A stretch of 64,000 nucleotides of DNA from Aneurinibacillus sp. REN35 (GCF_041379945.2 NZ_JBFTXJ020000015.1:1-64000), one strand, 5' to 3'; shown: positions 34,397 through 44,920, counted from the stretch's first letter. Numbers and translations: made by a program. Notes: generated by a model not told the origin, from the letters alone.

Positions 34397-37300
34397 CTAT
34401 TGGCCGACATTGAAATATCTCGCTTCCGGATGGGAGAATACCATAGCTGAGACGGAAGCTTCCGGTTCCATCATGCAGCCCTCGGTCAGCTGCACGCCGA
34501 TGTCATCCGGCTTCAACAGATCAAACAACAATTCCTGATCTTCAAGATTCGGGCAGGCGGGGTAGCCAAATGATACCCGTATCCCTTGATAACGAGCCCC
34601 AAAACGTTCAAGCATCGTCATCTCTGCCGGGTCCGGGAATCCCCATGTATCACGCAAGATATGGTGGACACGCTCCGCAAACGCTTCGGCCAACTCCAGC
34701 GCCAGCGCTTGCAGTACATGGGAACGAAGATAGTCTCCTGCTTCCTTCCACTCCTCCGCCTTCTCACGTACCCCATGACCTGCGGTAACGACAAGAAAGG
34801 CAACATAATCCATTACACCGCTCTCCACCGGTTTGACAAAGTCGGCCAGACAAAGATACGGCGCTTCTTTCTGTCGCGGAAACGAAAATGTCTGACGAAT
34901 CTTGCTGTGATCTTTTGGATCATAGATATAAATATCATTTCCTCTGGACTGAGCCGGGAAGAAGCGGTATATGCCATGTGCAGTCAACAGACCCGTGTCC
35001 TTCGCCTCTGCCAGCAGCTCATCCACAACTTCTTTTAGCTCTGTCGTCTTCTTATCTTGCTGTGCAAGCAATGCATCGACATTGCCGCGTATACCAAGGT
35101 GCTTGCCGAGAAGCATACGCAGGTTTACATATGGCTGCAGATGAGCCAGCGGATAATCACGCAGCACGTGCCGCTCTAGATCCGGCGGCAAAAAGACCGG
35201 AACATCTGTGCTAACCGATGAGCGCGGAAGAACACCTGTCTCTTCAGTAGCTTTGACTACTTCAACGGCAACAGCAACCTGCTTCACTTCTTTTGCTTTC
35301 TTCAACTCTTCTTCTATTTCCGCCCGTTTTTCCGGATTAACCAGCTTGTTAGCCATCTCAAGACCGTTCATCGCATCTTTGGAATACAGCACGAGCCCTT
35401 CATATTCGGGCGCAATTCGATTCTCGGTAAACTTACGGGTCAATGCAGCACCGCCAACAAGAATCGGAACTTCAATACCGGCTACTTTCAAATCCTGCGC
35501 CGTTGTGATCATCTGCTGCGCCGATTTAACGAGTAAGCCGGATAGACCAATAATGTCCGGCATTTCCTTGCGACAGGCCTCAATCAACTGCTCTGGCGGA
35601 ACTTTGATGCCGAGATTAATGATCTTATAGCCGTTGTTGCCCAGAATAATTTCGACCAGGTTTTTCCCGATGTCATGCACATCACCTTTTACGGTGGCAA
35701 GCATCACCACTCCTTTAGCCGATGATTCTGTCTTCTCCATATGCGGTTCTAGGTAGGCAACGGATGCTTTCATGACTTCAGCGCTCTGCAATACTTCGGC
35801 AACGATCAATTGATTATCATTGAACAAGCGTCCTACCTCATCCATACCATTCATCAGCGGCCCATTGATAATGTCAAGCGGCGCATATATACCAAGTGCC
35901 TCTTCAAGATCTGGAAGTAACCCTTCCTTCGTTCCTTCAACAACATAACGGGCAAGCCTTTCTTCTAGTGTGAGGTTCGATACTTCTTCGTTTTTCTCTA
36001 TTTTTTTCTCCCGGTAAAAGGCGGTAAATGTCGCCAACGCCTCATCCGTTGTCTCAAACAACAGCGTTTCGGAAAGCCTTCGCTCTTCATCTGAAATCGA
36101 AGCGAAGCGCTGCAGCTTCTCCGTATTTACAATCGCATAATCGAGGCCGGCTTTGGTGCAGTGATATAAGTACACAGCATTCAGCACCTCCCGTCCTGCC
36201 GGGGGCAATCCGAACGATACGTTACTCACACCTAGAATGGTCTGGCACTCCGGCAGCTTTTCTTTGATCAGGCGAATGCCCTCTACCGTCTCTTTGGCTG
36301 AACCAATATACGCCTCATCCCCTGTTCCTACGGGAAATACCAGCGGATCAAAAATCAGGTCACGTGGAGAAAGACCGTACTTCCCTACCAGCAGATCATA
36401 AGAACGTGCCGCCACCTCAAGCTTTCTCTCTTTCGTTACCGCCATCCCCTTCTCATCAATCGTGCCAACAACTACGGCCCCGCCGAACTTCCGCAAAAGC
36501 GGTGCTACCTCAGCGAAGCGTTCTTCTCCGTCCTCTAGATTAATGGAATTAATGATCGCTTTACCTTGTGAATACTTCAATGCTAACGCGATGACATTCG
36601 GATCGGTAGAGTCAATCATCAGCGGTACTTTTACTTTGCGTACAACAAACTTCAGAAAGGATTCCATATCCTCCACTTCATCCCGATCCGGGTCTGCAAG
36701 ACAAATATCAATCACATGGGCGCCCTTCTTTACCTGAGCACGCGCAACCTCTGAGGCCTCTTCATACTTGCCTTCCTTAATCAAATCACGGAATTTCTTT
36801 GAGCCGATAACGTTCGTACGCTCTCCGACCATCAATGGGCGGTTATCCTCCTCAAGATAGACCGGTTCGATGCCGGATACGGCATGAGTGTGCAGACCCT
36901 GTGCAACACGCGGTTTATACGCTTGAAGCGCTTCGGCAATGGCGCGGATATGGTCCGGCGTTGTACCGCAGCAGCCGCCCGCCACATTAATCCAGCCTTG
37001 TTCGGCGAATCCGGCCAGTTTGGCCGCCAGTGCCTGCGGCGATTCATGATAGTGTCCGTCTTCATCCGGCAGACCGGCATTCGGATAACAGCTAACTGCA
37101 CAGCTCGCCATGCCGGACAGTGTACGAATATGATCGCGCATGAACTCGGGTCCTGTCGCACAGTTTAATCCGACTGAAACCGGTTGAAGATGCTCTAATG
37201 AAATATAGAATGCTTCGATATTCTGACCAGCAAGCGTCGTACCCATCGGCTCAATCGTACCGGAGATCATCACCGGTACCTTGCGTCCGGCCGCTTCGAA

Positions 37301-37855
37301 TGCATGCTGAATTCCAATCCCACCAGCCTTCACATTAAGCGTATCCTGTGCCGTCTCTAAGAGAAGAACATCGACACCGCCCTCAATCAGCGCAAGTGCC
37401 TGTTCATAGTACGTCTCGATTAATTCTTCAAACGTTACGCCGCCTGTCACCGATAATGTCTTGGTCGTCGGGCCGATTGAGCCAGCCGCATAGCGAGGCC
37501 AGTCAAGTGTTGAATACGCATCGACCGCTTCACGCGCTAACTTGGCAGCGGCTAGATTAATCTCTCTTGAACGGTCCTGCACATCATATTCCGCAAGTAC
37601 GATCGAGGTAGCGCCGAAGGTATTCGTTTCGATAATATCTGCACCTGCTTCCAGGTACGTGTCATGAATGCTGCGGATAAGATCCGGGCGTGTAAGATTA
37701 AGTATCTCATTACAGCCTTCATAATGCTCTCCGCCGAAATCTTCCGGGCCAAGGTTCGCCTGCTGCAGCATTGTACCCATCGCTCCATCAATTACCAGAA
37801 TTTTCTGCTTTAACTGTGTCTCTATTGGCAGTTTCTTCAGTGCTGTTTCATTCAT
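34397..37855 (-). CDS. metH: Cobalamin-dependent methionine synthase
   Basis: A full-length MetH of about 1152 residues. Domains in order: homocysteine methyltransferase (VIDGAMGTMLQ at the start, zinc Cys in VGLNCATGP and GGCCGTTPDH), pterin-binding domain (NVIGSKKF, then DPNVIALALKYSQGKAI), cobalamin cap and B12-binding domain with the base-off motif GDVHDIGKN, and the C-terminal activation domain (SFGYPACPNLEDQELLFDLL). I start at the ATG at 37855, spaced properly from GAAGGGATG; a longer frame would run into the riboswitch. Regulation is by the upstream SAM-I riboswitch. Confidence 0.95.
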   Translation of the reverse strand: MNETALKKLPIETQLKQKILVIDGAMGTMLQQANLGPEDFGGEHYEGCNEILNLTRPDLIRSIHDTYLEAGADIIETNTFGATSIVLAEYDVQDRSREINLAAAKLAREAVDAYSTLDWPRYAAGSIGPTTKTLSVTGGVTFEELIETYYEQALALIEGGVDVLLLETAQDTLNVKAGGIGIQHAFEAAGRKVPVMISGTIEPMGTTLAGQNIEAFYISLEHLQPVSVGLNCATGPEFMRDHIRTLSGMASCAVSCYPNAGLPDEDGHYHESPQALAAKLAGFAEQGWINVAGGCCGTTPDHIRAIAEALQAYKPRVAQGLHTHAVSGIEPVYLEEDNRPLMVGERTNVIGSKKFRDLIKEGKYEEASEVARAQVKKGAHVIDICLADPDRDEVEDMESFLKFVVRKVKVPLMIDSTDPNVIALALKYSQGKAIINSINLEDGEERFAEVAPLLRKFGGAVVVGTIDEKGMAVTKERKLEVAARSYDLLVGKYGLSPRDLIFDPLVFPVGTGDEAYIGSAKETVEGIRLIKEKLPECQTILGVSNVSFGLPPAGREVLNAVYLYHCTKAGLDYAIVNTEKLQRFASISDEERRLSETLLFETTDEALATFTAFYREKKIEKNEEVSNLTLEERLARYVVEGTKEGLLPDLEEALGIYAPLDIINGPLMNGMDEVGRLFNDNQLIVAEVLQSAEVMKASVAYLEPHMEKTESSAKGVVMLATVKGDVHDIGKNLVEIILGNNGYKIINLGIKVPPEQLIEACRKEMPDIIGLSGLLVKSAQQMITTAQDLKVAGIEVPILVGGAALTRKFTENRIAPEYEGLVLYSKDAMNGLEMANKLVNPEKRAEIEEELKKAKEVKQVAVAVEVVKATEETGVLPRSSVSTDVPVFLPPDLERHVLRDYPLAHLQPYVNLRMLLGKHLGIRGNVDALLAQQDKKTTELKEVVDELLAEAKDTGLLTAHGIYRFFPAQSRGNDIYIYDPKDHSKIRQTFSFPRQKEAPYLCLADFVKPVESGVMDYVAFLVVTAGHGVREKAEEWKEAGDYLRSHVLQALALELAEAFAERVHHILRDTWGFPDPAEMTMLERFGARYQGIRVSFGYPACPNLEDQELLFDLLKPDDIGVQLTEGCMMEPEASVSAMVFSHPEARYFNVGQ

Positions 37856-37895
37856 TCTTATCATCCCTTCCGACTCCAATTTTCTATATATAATA

Positions 37896-38054
37896 AAAAA
37901 AGACCCCCTGAAAGAAGGAAGGTCTCTGAGTTCAATAAAAATCAGCGCACTCCTTATCTCCCAGGAAAAAATCCTGCTGGAATTGGCACCGTGTACACGT
38001 ACATACCGGTTGCCGGGCTTCATCGGGCCAGTCCCTCAGCCTACTCTTGATAAG
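37896..38054 (-). promoter_or_regulatory. SAM-I (S-box) riboswitch with terminator
   Basis: The aptamer (about 38054 to 37953) has the P1 strands CTTATC and GATAAG. It also has the conserved AGAGTAGGCTGAGGGACTGG, the GCCCGATGAAGCCCGGCAACC core and GGTGCCAATTCC. Downstream, a hairpin with AGACC/GGTCT and seven T (37925-37896) forms the terminator. SAM binding should stop transcription of metH and yitJ. Confidence 0.96.
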
Positions 38055-38116
38055 AAACGATATAAGTTTTCATTTTTCTTATTATTGATCAATGAATGAA
38101 AAGAGTCAATAGATAA

Positions 38117-39199
38117 TTATATTGTTCGTACAATTACAATATTTGTCCGCTGCTGTAAATTTACTTCATACGGAGAAGATACAGGTGTACCATCTTTCTC
38201 TTCAACAATGCGTACGATCGGCCTGTGAACAGCTTTTGGATCAACAGAAGAGACAACACCCACCTGTCCCGTATTCAAGACTACAGTAGATGAAACCGGA
38301 TACACGGCAATGTGCTTGACGAACAACCGCACCAATTCAAGATTAAATAACGAATTCCCAGCGGCAAATAAGTATTCTGTCGCTTCATTCGGCGTATAAT
38401 GCTGGCGATACGAACGGTGTGATGTGAGTGCATCATACACATCTGCCATGCCAACTATCTGCGCATATTCATGAATTTGATTATTCTGCAATTTTCGCGG
38501 ATATCCTGATCCATCATATCGCTCATGATGCTGAAGCGCACAATGTGCGGATAATAATGAGATGTCATACTGATAGCGCAACAGGTTGAACCCTTCTTCC
38601 GTATGCTTCTCCACCCGCATCTTCTCTTCTGGATTCAGCGCGGTCTTTTTGTTCCATAATTCTTTGGGAAGCATCGTCATTCCAATATCAAACAGCAGAG
38701 CCCCTACTCCCAAATCAACCAATTGATCACGATTATATCCCTTAGCAAGCCCGATAATTCCTGCAAGCACCGCTACATTTACAGAGTGATGAAACAAATA
38801 TCCATCAAGTGAATGTAGATTTACCAGATTCACCAGCACTTCTTTTCGTCCGCTCAAATCGCCTAGAATATTACCGAATACATCGCGGAATGTCTTTCCC
38901 ATATCCGGTATAGAGGTTCTTCCCTTTACTTTCGGTTGATCCATTAGTCCTGTCATTGTCTTGTAGACGGTTTCGACCGCTTTGCGCCGTGTTGTATCGT
39001 CAATCACGTCCTCTGGTATGATATCGTCCGTATGCTTATCTTCAATATATACGGTATCAATTCCCATGTCTTTTAAGCGCTCAATGTATCGCTGACTAAG
39101 CTCAAGGCCTGTACCGAGCAGGACATGACCCGTCTCTGAGAGGATCGTTTTCGCTATCTTATCTCCTGGTTTTACGGAGCTAATATGTAATTTTTTCAC
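38117..39199 (-). CDS. HD-GYP domain protein with altered HD motif
   Basis: A 360-residue cytoplasmic protein with an N-terminal segment of about 100 residues and an HD-GYP domain. The GYP part is intact (HHERYDGSGYP, residues 224-234), and other His ligands (H137/H138, H199) are present. The eponymous HD dyad reads GALLFDIGM, so His is Phe170 and the usual Lys is Met174. HD-GYP proteins hydrolyse c-di-GMP; loss of this metal ligand suggests reduced activity or a sensor role. A downstream neighbour in c-di-GMP signalling is not adjacent, but two PilZ genes and a c-di-GMP riboswitch lie in the window. Confidence 0.85.
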   Translation of the reverse strand: MKKLHISSVKPGDKIAKTILSETGHVLLGTGLELSQRYIERLKDMGIDTVYIEDKHTDDIIPEDVIDDTTRRKAVETVYKTMTGLMDQPKVKGRTSIPDMGKTFRDVFGNILGDLSGRKEVLVNLVNLHSLDGYLFHHSVNVAVLAGIIGLAKGYNRDQLVDLGVGALLFDIGMTMLPKELWNKKTALNPEEKMRVEKHTEEGFNLLRYQYDISLLSAHCALQHHERYDGSGYPRKLQNNQIHEYAQIVGMADVYDALTSHRSYRQHYTPNEATEYLFAAGNSLFNLELVRLFVKHIAVYPVSSTVVLNTGQVGVVSSVDPKAVHRPIVRIVEEKDGTPVSSPYEVNLQQRTNIVIVRTI

Positions 39200-39295
39200 G
39201 TAGCAAACCCTACTTTCCTGAACTTTTCTGTCTGAAACTTTCTACCCTATCAAATTGTAGCACAGGTATTTAGGTTTATTACCAAAAACTTATAA

Positions 39296-39329
39296 CAAAA
39301 AAAACCATCCCTATGAATAAAGGATGGTC
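39296..39329 (-). terminator. Terminator
   Basis: Minus-strand ACCATCC/GGATGGT hairpin followed by eight T, just after the EamA gene at 39340. Confidence 0.85.
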
Positions 39330-39339
39330 TTCTACCATG

Positions 39340-40170
39340 CTATATCTTAGTCAGGACGAGCCCAAGCAGGGCCGTACATATTCCATATACCTGATAGGGT
39401 CTTAGTTTTTCTTTAAACAGGTAGTATCCCATCAGGATAACGACCAAGCAATTCAGGCTCACTACCGGAAAGACGATGCTTGCAATACCGGTCTGCAGCG
39501 CATAAAAGTAGCAGCTGAAGCCGACTACGCTCAATACGCCTACCAGACTTCCGATCTTCGCTTCTTTTAGGCGAATTGGCTCCCGGCCTAATCCTATCGC
39601 CAAATACAAGCTGCCCCCTCCATACATGGCTAAAAGCATATCCATCGAACTAATATGTAGCTGCGAGGACTGCTTCATTAGTATTCCAAGTATGCCAAAA
39701 GAAAAGAATGCGAAGGCAACACGTCCAAGCCATGGCAAGTAATTTGTATTGCTTTTGGAACCGGGCGTATATTGAATGACCATTGCCGATCCCATCATGC
39801 ATAGAATACCAATCCAGTGAAGAAAAGGAATTTGTTCATGAAAAATGACGCCCGCTGCAAGTACCGGGAAGATTGCATTGGCTGCAATCAAAGGTGACGT
39901 GAGGCTAGCTGGCCCTTTTTCAAACGCTCTTGCCATCTGAATATTGCCGTTCGCGTTCAAGACCCCGATCAGACTTCCAAGCAGAATGGAGGTAAGATTC
40001 GGGTGCAGCGTGTGCGAAAGTAAACCCGCACTTAAAATGATTAAAAATGCAATGAAATAAAAGAAAAATTGAATGTTAACCTTGGAAAAACCGCGAGAGG
40101 TGCTCCACTTTATAATCGTATTGTTGACGCCAAAACACACCGCAGTAATCAAGGCTGCAAAAAGCCACAT
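39340..40170 (-). CDS. EamA/DMT family transporter
   Basis: A 276-residue transporter with about ten membrane helices in two EamA repeats (LFAALITAVCFGVNNTIIKW at the start, FPVVSLNCLVVILMGYYLFK near the end). It resembles the small DMT permeases of the RhaT/GRP superfamily. Its substrate is unknown. It lies downstream of the 103-residue hypothetical gene with a 50-base gap and may share its transcript. Confidence 0.8.
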   Translation of the reverse strand: MWLFAALITAVCFGVNNTIIKWSTSRGFSKVNIQFFFYFIAFLIILSAGLLSHTLHPNLTSILLGSLIGVLNANGNIQMARAFEKGPASLTSPLIAANAIFPVLAAGVIFHEQIPFLHWIGILCMMGSAMVIQYTPGSKSNTNYLPWLGRVAFAFFSFGILGILMKQSSQLHISSMDMLLAMYGGGSLYLAIGLGREPIRLKEAKIGSLVGVLSVVGFSCYFYALQTGIASIVFPVVSLNCLVVILMGYYLFKEKLRPYQVYGICTALLGLVLTKI

Positions 40171-40221
40171 ACTCCTATACCTTCTTTGCCTTCAAAATTT
40201 TGTCTTACTCTGCCGGTCCTA

Positions 40222-40533
40222 CTATTGTTCGTCAAACTGCGAAAGCTGTACTTCATATGTATATACCTGTTCAGCACATACGCGCTGAACCGTCACTTCC
40301 GTCTTATCATCGGCCGCCTCCGCGAGCCGGATGATCACATGCTGCTTCTCCTCTGTCTGGCCGCATGCTTCAATCAGCCATGTCAGCGCCTCTTCCGTAA
40401 GCGGAAGACCTACGACTTCTCCTGTTGCCGTAGGTACATGCAAAAGCTTCTTGTTGTCAACAAATCCACGTACTGATTCTATTAGCACTTCCATCTGCAG
40501 AGGGGTAAGAGTCAATTCATATGTTTGTTCCAT
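40222..40533 (-). CDS. Conserved-looking hypothetical protein
   Basis: A 103-residue acidic, soluble protein (starts MEQTYELTLTPLQMEVLIES). It contains a helix-rich first half and a second half with strand-like Thr/Val/Tyr alternation (TEVTVQRVCAEQVYTYEVQL). AAGGAGG precedes the ATG, and codon use matches its neighbours, so it is likely real. No family recognised. Confidence 0.6.
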   Translation of the reverse strand: MEQTYELTLTPLQMEVLIESVRGFVDNKKLLHVPTATGEVVGLPLTEEALTWLIEACGQTEEKQHVIIRLAEAADDKTEVTVQRVCAEQVYTYEVQLSQFDEQ

Positions 40534-40609
40534 CCCGATCCTCCTTGTTTAAAAAGTGTACATCCAGGGTTGAGAAGCATATAGACTACATGCCAGATGA
40601 CTGCCCTGT

Positions 40610-41359
40610 CTATTTTAACATGCTCCCCATTCTTTTTGCCGCCACAATGACATATGGCAGATTGTCCTTCATCCTCTCTAAAGTCAGACGGTTGGATGGG
40701 CCTGATACGGACAATGCCGCGACTAGCTGTCCCCTTCGGTTAAACAGCGGAACAGATACAGCTGCCGCTCCCTGTTCACGCTCTTCCGAACTTGTTGCAT
40801 AGCCGCTCTGCCTGATTTCTTCCAACTGCTCTATATACGCATTTTTATCGATAGAAGAAGGCCATGTCGGATCAGATAAGATCTGCTTTTGTATATCATG
40901 CGGCGCATAGGCAACCAATACTTTGCTAGAAGCGCCTACGGATAGCGGGAGATGCGCTCCAATCGGTGCCACTCTGCGAATCGTTTCATTGCTCTCTACC
41001 GCCTGCACCCGAATCCGTTCATTTTCATTGCGCACATATAAACTGATCGTCTCTCCCACCTGGTCTCTTAACCGCGTCATCTCCGGCAGCAGAATGGTTG
41101 CCGGGTCGTCCCCCTGGGGAAGATTGGCAGAGAGCTGCCACACCCGAAATCCCAATTGGTACTTCTCCGTATCAGGATTACGCGTTAGAAATCCTTTGCT
41201 TTCGAGTGAGCCTAACAGGCGATATACCGTGCTTTTATTCAATCCGACTTTATGGGAGATCTCCGTTAGCGTCAGTTCTTTTTCATCAATATAACACAGC
41301 AGCACATCAAGCGCCCGGTCCACCGCACGTACGGTCATTTTATTATCGGAAGCGTCCAT
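40610..41359 (-). CDS. IclR family transcriptional regulator
   Basis: A 249-residue IclR regulator. The N-terminal winged helix is clear (LTLTEISHKVGLNKSTVYRL then LGSLESKGFLTR), and the C-terminal effector domain has the family stretch SVGASSKVLVAYAP and the EEREQGAAAVSVPLFNRRGQ region. It is transcribed divergently from aconitase. Matching GTTTC-N7-GAAAC inverted repeats lie in front of both genes, so it probably represses itself and the aconitase gene. The effector is unknown; a carboxylate is typical. Confidence 0.9.
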   Translation of the reverse strand: MDASDNKMTVRAVDRALDVLLCYIDEKELTLTEISHKVGLNKSTVYRLLGSLESKGFLTRNPDTEKYQLGFRVWQLSANLPQGDDPATILLPEMTRLRDQVGETISLYVRNENERIRVQAVESNETIRRVAPIGAHLPLSVGASSKVLVAYAPHDIQKQILSDPTWPSSIDKNAYIEQLEEIRQSGYATSSEEREQGAAAVSVPLFNRRGQLVAALSVSGPSNRLTLERMKDNLPYVIVAAKRMGSMLK

Positions 41360-41388
41360 CGTATCCGTTCACCTTCCTGTTTACGGTA

Positions 41389-41405
41389 GTTTCATTCAAC
41401 GAAAC
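41389..41405. promoter_or_regulatory. Inverted repeat, candidate IclR operator 1
   Basis: GTTTCATTCAACGAAAC, a perfect GTTTC-N7-GAAAC repeat, lies 30 bases upstream of the iclR start. Confidence 0.55.
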
Positions 41406-41512
41406 CCTGTTGCAATATTTGACATTATACCTTATTGATGTTTGTCTCGTAAACTATCATCTAATTTTGAAAAAAAGTTTAAAAATGTATGTACGTTCTG
41501 CTGAAAAACCAG

Positions 41513-41556
41513 TATAATATTATCGGAAAGAGAAACACAGTTTCACCTGACGAAAC
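41513..41556 (+). promoter_or_regulatory. Aconitase promoter -10 and candidate IclR operator 2
   Basis: A TATAAT box at 41513 is followed in the untranslated leader by GTTTCACCTGACGAAAC (41540-41556), the same GTTTC-N7-GAAAC layout as operator 1. An extra GAAAC at 41532 makes a second overlapping inverted repeat. A repressor here would block transcript initiation or elongation. Confidence 0.55.
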
Positions 41557-41585
41557 CGTCACGAAATATGAAGGAGGTCATTACT

Positions 41586-44312
41586 TTGGCAAAGAAAGAT
41601 AATTTTGCTGTTCGTTCGTCTTTGCAAGTAGGCGACAAGAAATTCGCTTACTATTCTCTTAAAGCATTAGAAGACAAAGGACTTGGTCCAATCTCCAAAC
41701 TTCCTTTTTCTATTAAAGTTCTTCTTGAAGCGGCCGTACGCCAATTCGATGGTGTAGCCATTACGGAAGATCATGTGAAAAAAATTGCTACATGGACAGA
41801 AGAGCGCGATCCAAATCAAGAAATTCCGTTCACGCCGGCTCGTATCGTACTGCAAGACTTCACAGGTGTACCTGCTGTTGTTGACCTTGCAGCTATGCGT
41901 CTGGCAATGAAAGACATGGGCGGAAACCCTGAACGTATCAATCCGCTTGTTCCGGTTGACCTTGTTATTGACCACTCTGTTATGGTTGATGACTTCGGTA
42001 ACCCAGAAGCACTTGAAAATAATATGAAGCTCGAATTCGAACGCAACGCAGAGCGCTACCGCTTCCTGCGCTGGGCACAGTCGGCCTTCAACAACTTCCG
42101 CGCTGTTCCTCCGGCAACTGGTATCGTTCACCAGGTAAACCTTGAGTACTTAGCATCTGTTGCAGCGACTAAAGAAGTTGACGGGGAAATAGAAGTATTC
42201 CCAGATTCTCTCGTAGGTACGGATTCTCATACAACAATGATCAATGGTCTTGGCGTTGTTGGTTGGGGCGTTGGCGGTATCGAAGCAGAAGCGGGCATGC
42301 TTGGCCAACCGCTGTACTTCGTTACACCTGAAGTTGTCGGATTTAAGCTGACTGGTACACTTCCAGAAGGCGCGACAGCAACTGACCTTGCGCTTACTAT
42401 TGTAAACATTCTGCGTAAAAAAGGCGTTGTCGGCAAATTCGTTGAGTTCTTCGGCCCTGGCCTGAGCAACATCAGCTTAGCAGACCGTGCAACGGTTGCG
42501 AATATGGCGCCTGAGTATGGTGCAACAATGGGCTTCTTCCCAGTTGACGATGAAACTCTTACCTTCCTTCGTTCCACAGGACGCAGCGAAGAGCAAGTGG
42601 CACTGGTTGAAGCGTACTATAAAGAACAAGGGATCTTCCGTACGGATGCTACACCGGACCCTGAATTCTCCGAAACACTAGAGCTTGACCTGGGTTCTGT
42701 TGTTCCGACACTGGCAGGTCCAAAACGTCCGCAGGACCGCATCGAGTTAACTGCAATGAAAGAAGCTTTCAACGATGCACTGCGTACGCCAGTTGACAAA
42801 GGCGGATTCGGACTTGATGATGACCAAATCGCTAAGAAAGTATCCGTTACACATAAAAACGGCACTGCATCCGAATTCGGCACAGGTGCTGTTGTTATCG
42901 CAGCGATCACGAGCTGTACAAACACATCTAACCCAAGCGTAATGCTCGGTGCGGGTCTTGTAGCGAAAAAAGCCGTAGAAAAAGGCCTTGTAAAACCTGG
43001 CTACGTAAAATCCAGCTTAACTCCGGGTTCTCGTGTTGTTACACAATACTTGGAAAAAGCAGACCTATTAAAGCCGCTTGAGAAGCTTGGCTTCTACATC
43101 GCTGGTTATGGTTGTGCAACTTGTATCGGTAACAGCGGTCCGCTTCCAGATGAAGTAAGCAACGCAATTGCTGATAATGATCTGACTGTAGCATCCGTAC
43201 TGTCCGGTAACCGTAACTTCGAAGGCCGCGTACATGCGCAGGTAAAAGCAAACTACCTTGCTTCTCCTCCGCTTGTTGTTGCGTATGCACTGGCAGGTAC
43301 AGTAGATATTGACCTGACAACAGAGCCAATCGGAACAGATAAAGATGGCCAACCTGTATTCTTAAAAGATATCTGGCCAACAAACGAAGAAATTCGCGAA
43401 GCGATCAGTGCTGCTGTACGTCCAGAAATGTTCGAAGAAGAATACGGCAACGTATTTACAGCAAATCCTCGCTGGAACGAAATTGAATTCCCAGAAGGAC
43501 AACTGTATCAATGGGATGAGTCTTCTACGTACATTGCACATCCACCGTTCTTCTCCGGCCTTGGCGCTGAAGGCGGCCAAATCGAAGAAATCATGGGTGC
43601 AAAAGCCTTGGCAGTATTGGGCGACTCTGTAACAACAGACCATATCTCGCCTGCTGGTAATATTGCTCCAACAAGCCCTGCTGGTATCTATCTGTCTGAG
43701 CATGGCGTAGAACGCAAAGACTTCAACTCTTATGGTTCTCGCCGTGGTAACCATGAAGTTATGATGCGCGGAACGTTCGCAAATATCCGCATTCGTAACA
43801 AAATGGCTCCAGGAACAGAAGGTGGCGTAACAACCTACCTGCCAACTGGTGAAGTTATGCCGATTTATGATGCATCTATGAAATATCAAGAAGCCGGCAC
43901 ACCGCTTGTTGTCATTGCTGGTAAAGAATACGGTACCGGAAGCTCCCGTGACTGGGCAGCAAAAGGAACCTTCCTGCTCGGCGTGAAAGCTGTTATTGCT
44001 GAAAGCTTCGAGCGCATTCACCGTAGCAACTTAGTAGGTATGGGCGTACTTCCGCTGCAATTTGAAGATGGTACAGGCGCTGATACGCTAGGTATCACTG
44101 GTAATGAAACATTCGACATTCCTGAGCTGAATGACGATATCAAACCAGGACAAAAAATTAAAGTAACAGCAACTCGTCAAGATGGTACTACATTCGAATT
44201 CGATGTATGCGTACGTCTGGACAGCGCTGTCGACATTAAATACTTCCGCAACGGTGGTATTCTGCAAACAGTTCTGCGTCAAATGGCGGCAGAAGCAAAA
44301 GCAAACGTATAA
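41586..44312 (+). CDS. citB: Aconitate hydratase (AcnA/CitB)
   Basis: A 908-residue aconitase of the AcnA/IRP1 type, which converts citrate to isocitrate in the TCA cycle. The [4Fe-4S] cluster Cys residues are in [17 protein letters not shown] and [11 protein letters not shown]. The swivel domain contains [21 protein letters not shown] start at the TTG at 41586, 7 bases after AAGGAGGT; an ATG six codons upstream would place the ribosome-binding site inside the gene. A TATAAT promoter and IclR-type operator precede it, and a terminator follows. Confidence 0.95.
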   Translation: MAKKDNFAVRSSLQVGDKKFAYYSLKALEDKGLGPISKLPFSIKVLLEAAVRQFDGVAITEDHVKKIATWTEERDPNQEIPFTPARIVLQDFTGVPAVVDLAAMRLAMKDMGGNPERINPLVPVDLVIDHSVMVDDFGNPEALENNMKLEFERNAERYRFLRWAQSAFNNFRAVPPATGIVHQVNLEYLASVAATKEVDGEIEVFPDSLVGTDSHTTMINGLGVVGWGVGGIEAEAGMLGQPLYFVTPEVVGFKLTGTLPEGATATDLALTIVNILRKKGVVGKFVEFFGPGLSNISLADRATVANMAPEYGATMGFFPVDDETLTFLRSTGRSEEQVALVEAYYKEQGIFRTDATPDPEFSETLELDLGSVVPTLAGPKRPQDRIELTAMKEAFNDALRTPVDKGGFGLDDDQIAKKVSVTHKNGTASEFGTGAVVIAAITSCTNTSNPSVMLGAGLVAKKAVEKGLVKPGYVKSSLTPGSRVVTQYLEKADLLKPLEKLGFYIAGYGCATCIGNSGPLPDEVSNAIADNDLTVASVLSGNRNFEGRVHAQVKANYLASPPLVVAYALAGTVDIDLTTEPIGTDKDGQPVFLKDIWPTNEEIREAISAAVRPEMFEEEYGNVFTANPRWNEIEFPEGQLYQWDESSTYIAHPPFFSGLGAEGGQIEEIMGAKALAVLGDSVTTDHISPAGNIAPTSPAGIYLSEHGVERKDFNSYGSRRGNHEVMMRGTFANIRIRNKMAPGTEGGVTTYLPTGEVMPIYDASMKYQEAGTPLVVIAGKEYGTGSSRDWAAKGTFLLGVKAVIAESFERIHRSNLVGMGVLPLQFEDGTGADTLGITGNETFDIPELNDDIKPGQKIKVTATRQDGTTFEFDVCVRLDSAVDIKYFRNGGILQTVLRQMAAEAKANV

Positions 44313-44318
44313 TAATAA

Positions 44319-44350
44319 AAGAAGGTTCCCTGAGCGGGAACCTTCTTTTA
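44319..44350. terminator. Bidirectional terminator
   Basis: Perfect AGAAGGTTCCC/GGGAACCTTCT stem with 5-base loop and T-rich tail, between citB and a convergent gene. Confidence 0.85.
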
Positions 44351-44824
44351 TTCATCGCCAAACATATGGTCAATATCCTTAAATAGCTTTCGAATCGAAT
44401 CATCGTCAAATTTTTTATCCTGTTTGAATGCATCCAGCATCTCAGAGAGCTCCTGTCCCTTCCCATCCTCATCGAGATCCTCGGACAAGCCCGATGGATC
44501 GAACCACACATACGGATCTTGATCGCTTCCGCGCAGATACGTTACTTTCCACTGTTCAGGATATGTGTAATCCTGTTCATCAAAAATAACAGCAAGCACC
44601 TCGTCCGTATCAACCGGCAGCAAATGATCAAACTTCTCCTCCACTCCACCTTCCATCAGGTTTATATGGCGTTGAAAATAGCGGACATAATGCTCACCGG
44701 TTGTTTTGTCCTTTACAAGCGTATACTGTTCATATTCACTCTCGCGTAACTCTCTTACCTCTTCTAACCGGCTCAATATTTCTTCATGATGAATCAGTTG
44801 TTTATCTTTTAGTGATGTATTCAT
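44348..44824 (-). CDS. Acidic hypothetical protein
   Basis: A 158-residue acidic cytoplasmic protein. Helical N-terminus (LIHHEEILSRLEEVRELRES), then a strand-rich middle with YVRYFQRHINLMEGG and LPVDTDEVLAVIFDEQDYTY, then an Asp/Glu/Lys-rich tail. No family recognised. Start ATG at 44824 follows an AGGACGGAGAGG region. It faces citB tail to tail. Confidence 0.6.
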   Translation of the reverse strand: MNTSLKDKQLIHHEEILSRLEEVRELRESEYEQYTLVKDKTTGEHYVRYFQRHINLMEGGVEEKFDHLLPVDTDEVLAVIFDEQDYTYPEQWKVTYLRGSDQDPYVWFDPSGLSEDLDEDGKGQELSEMLDAFKQDKKFDDDSIRKLFKDIDHMFGDE

Positions 44825-44920
44825 TACCTCTCCGTCCTTTCATTTACCTTATAAAATAAGATACCATAAGACATAGAAGACATGTAATGCCGAATGCACT
44901 TTAATTTGAGGAGGGTTATT

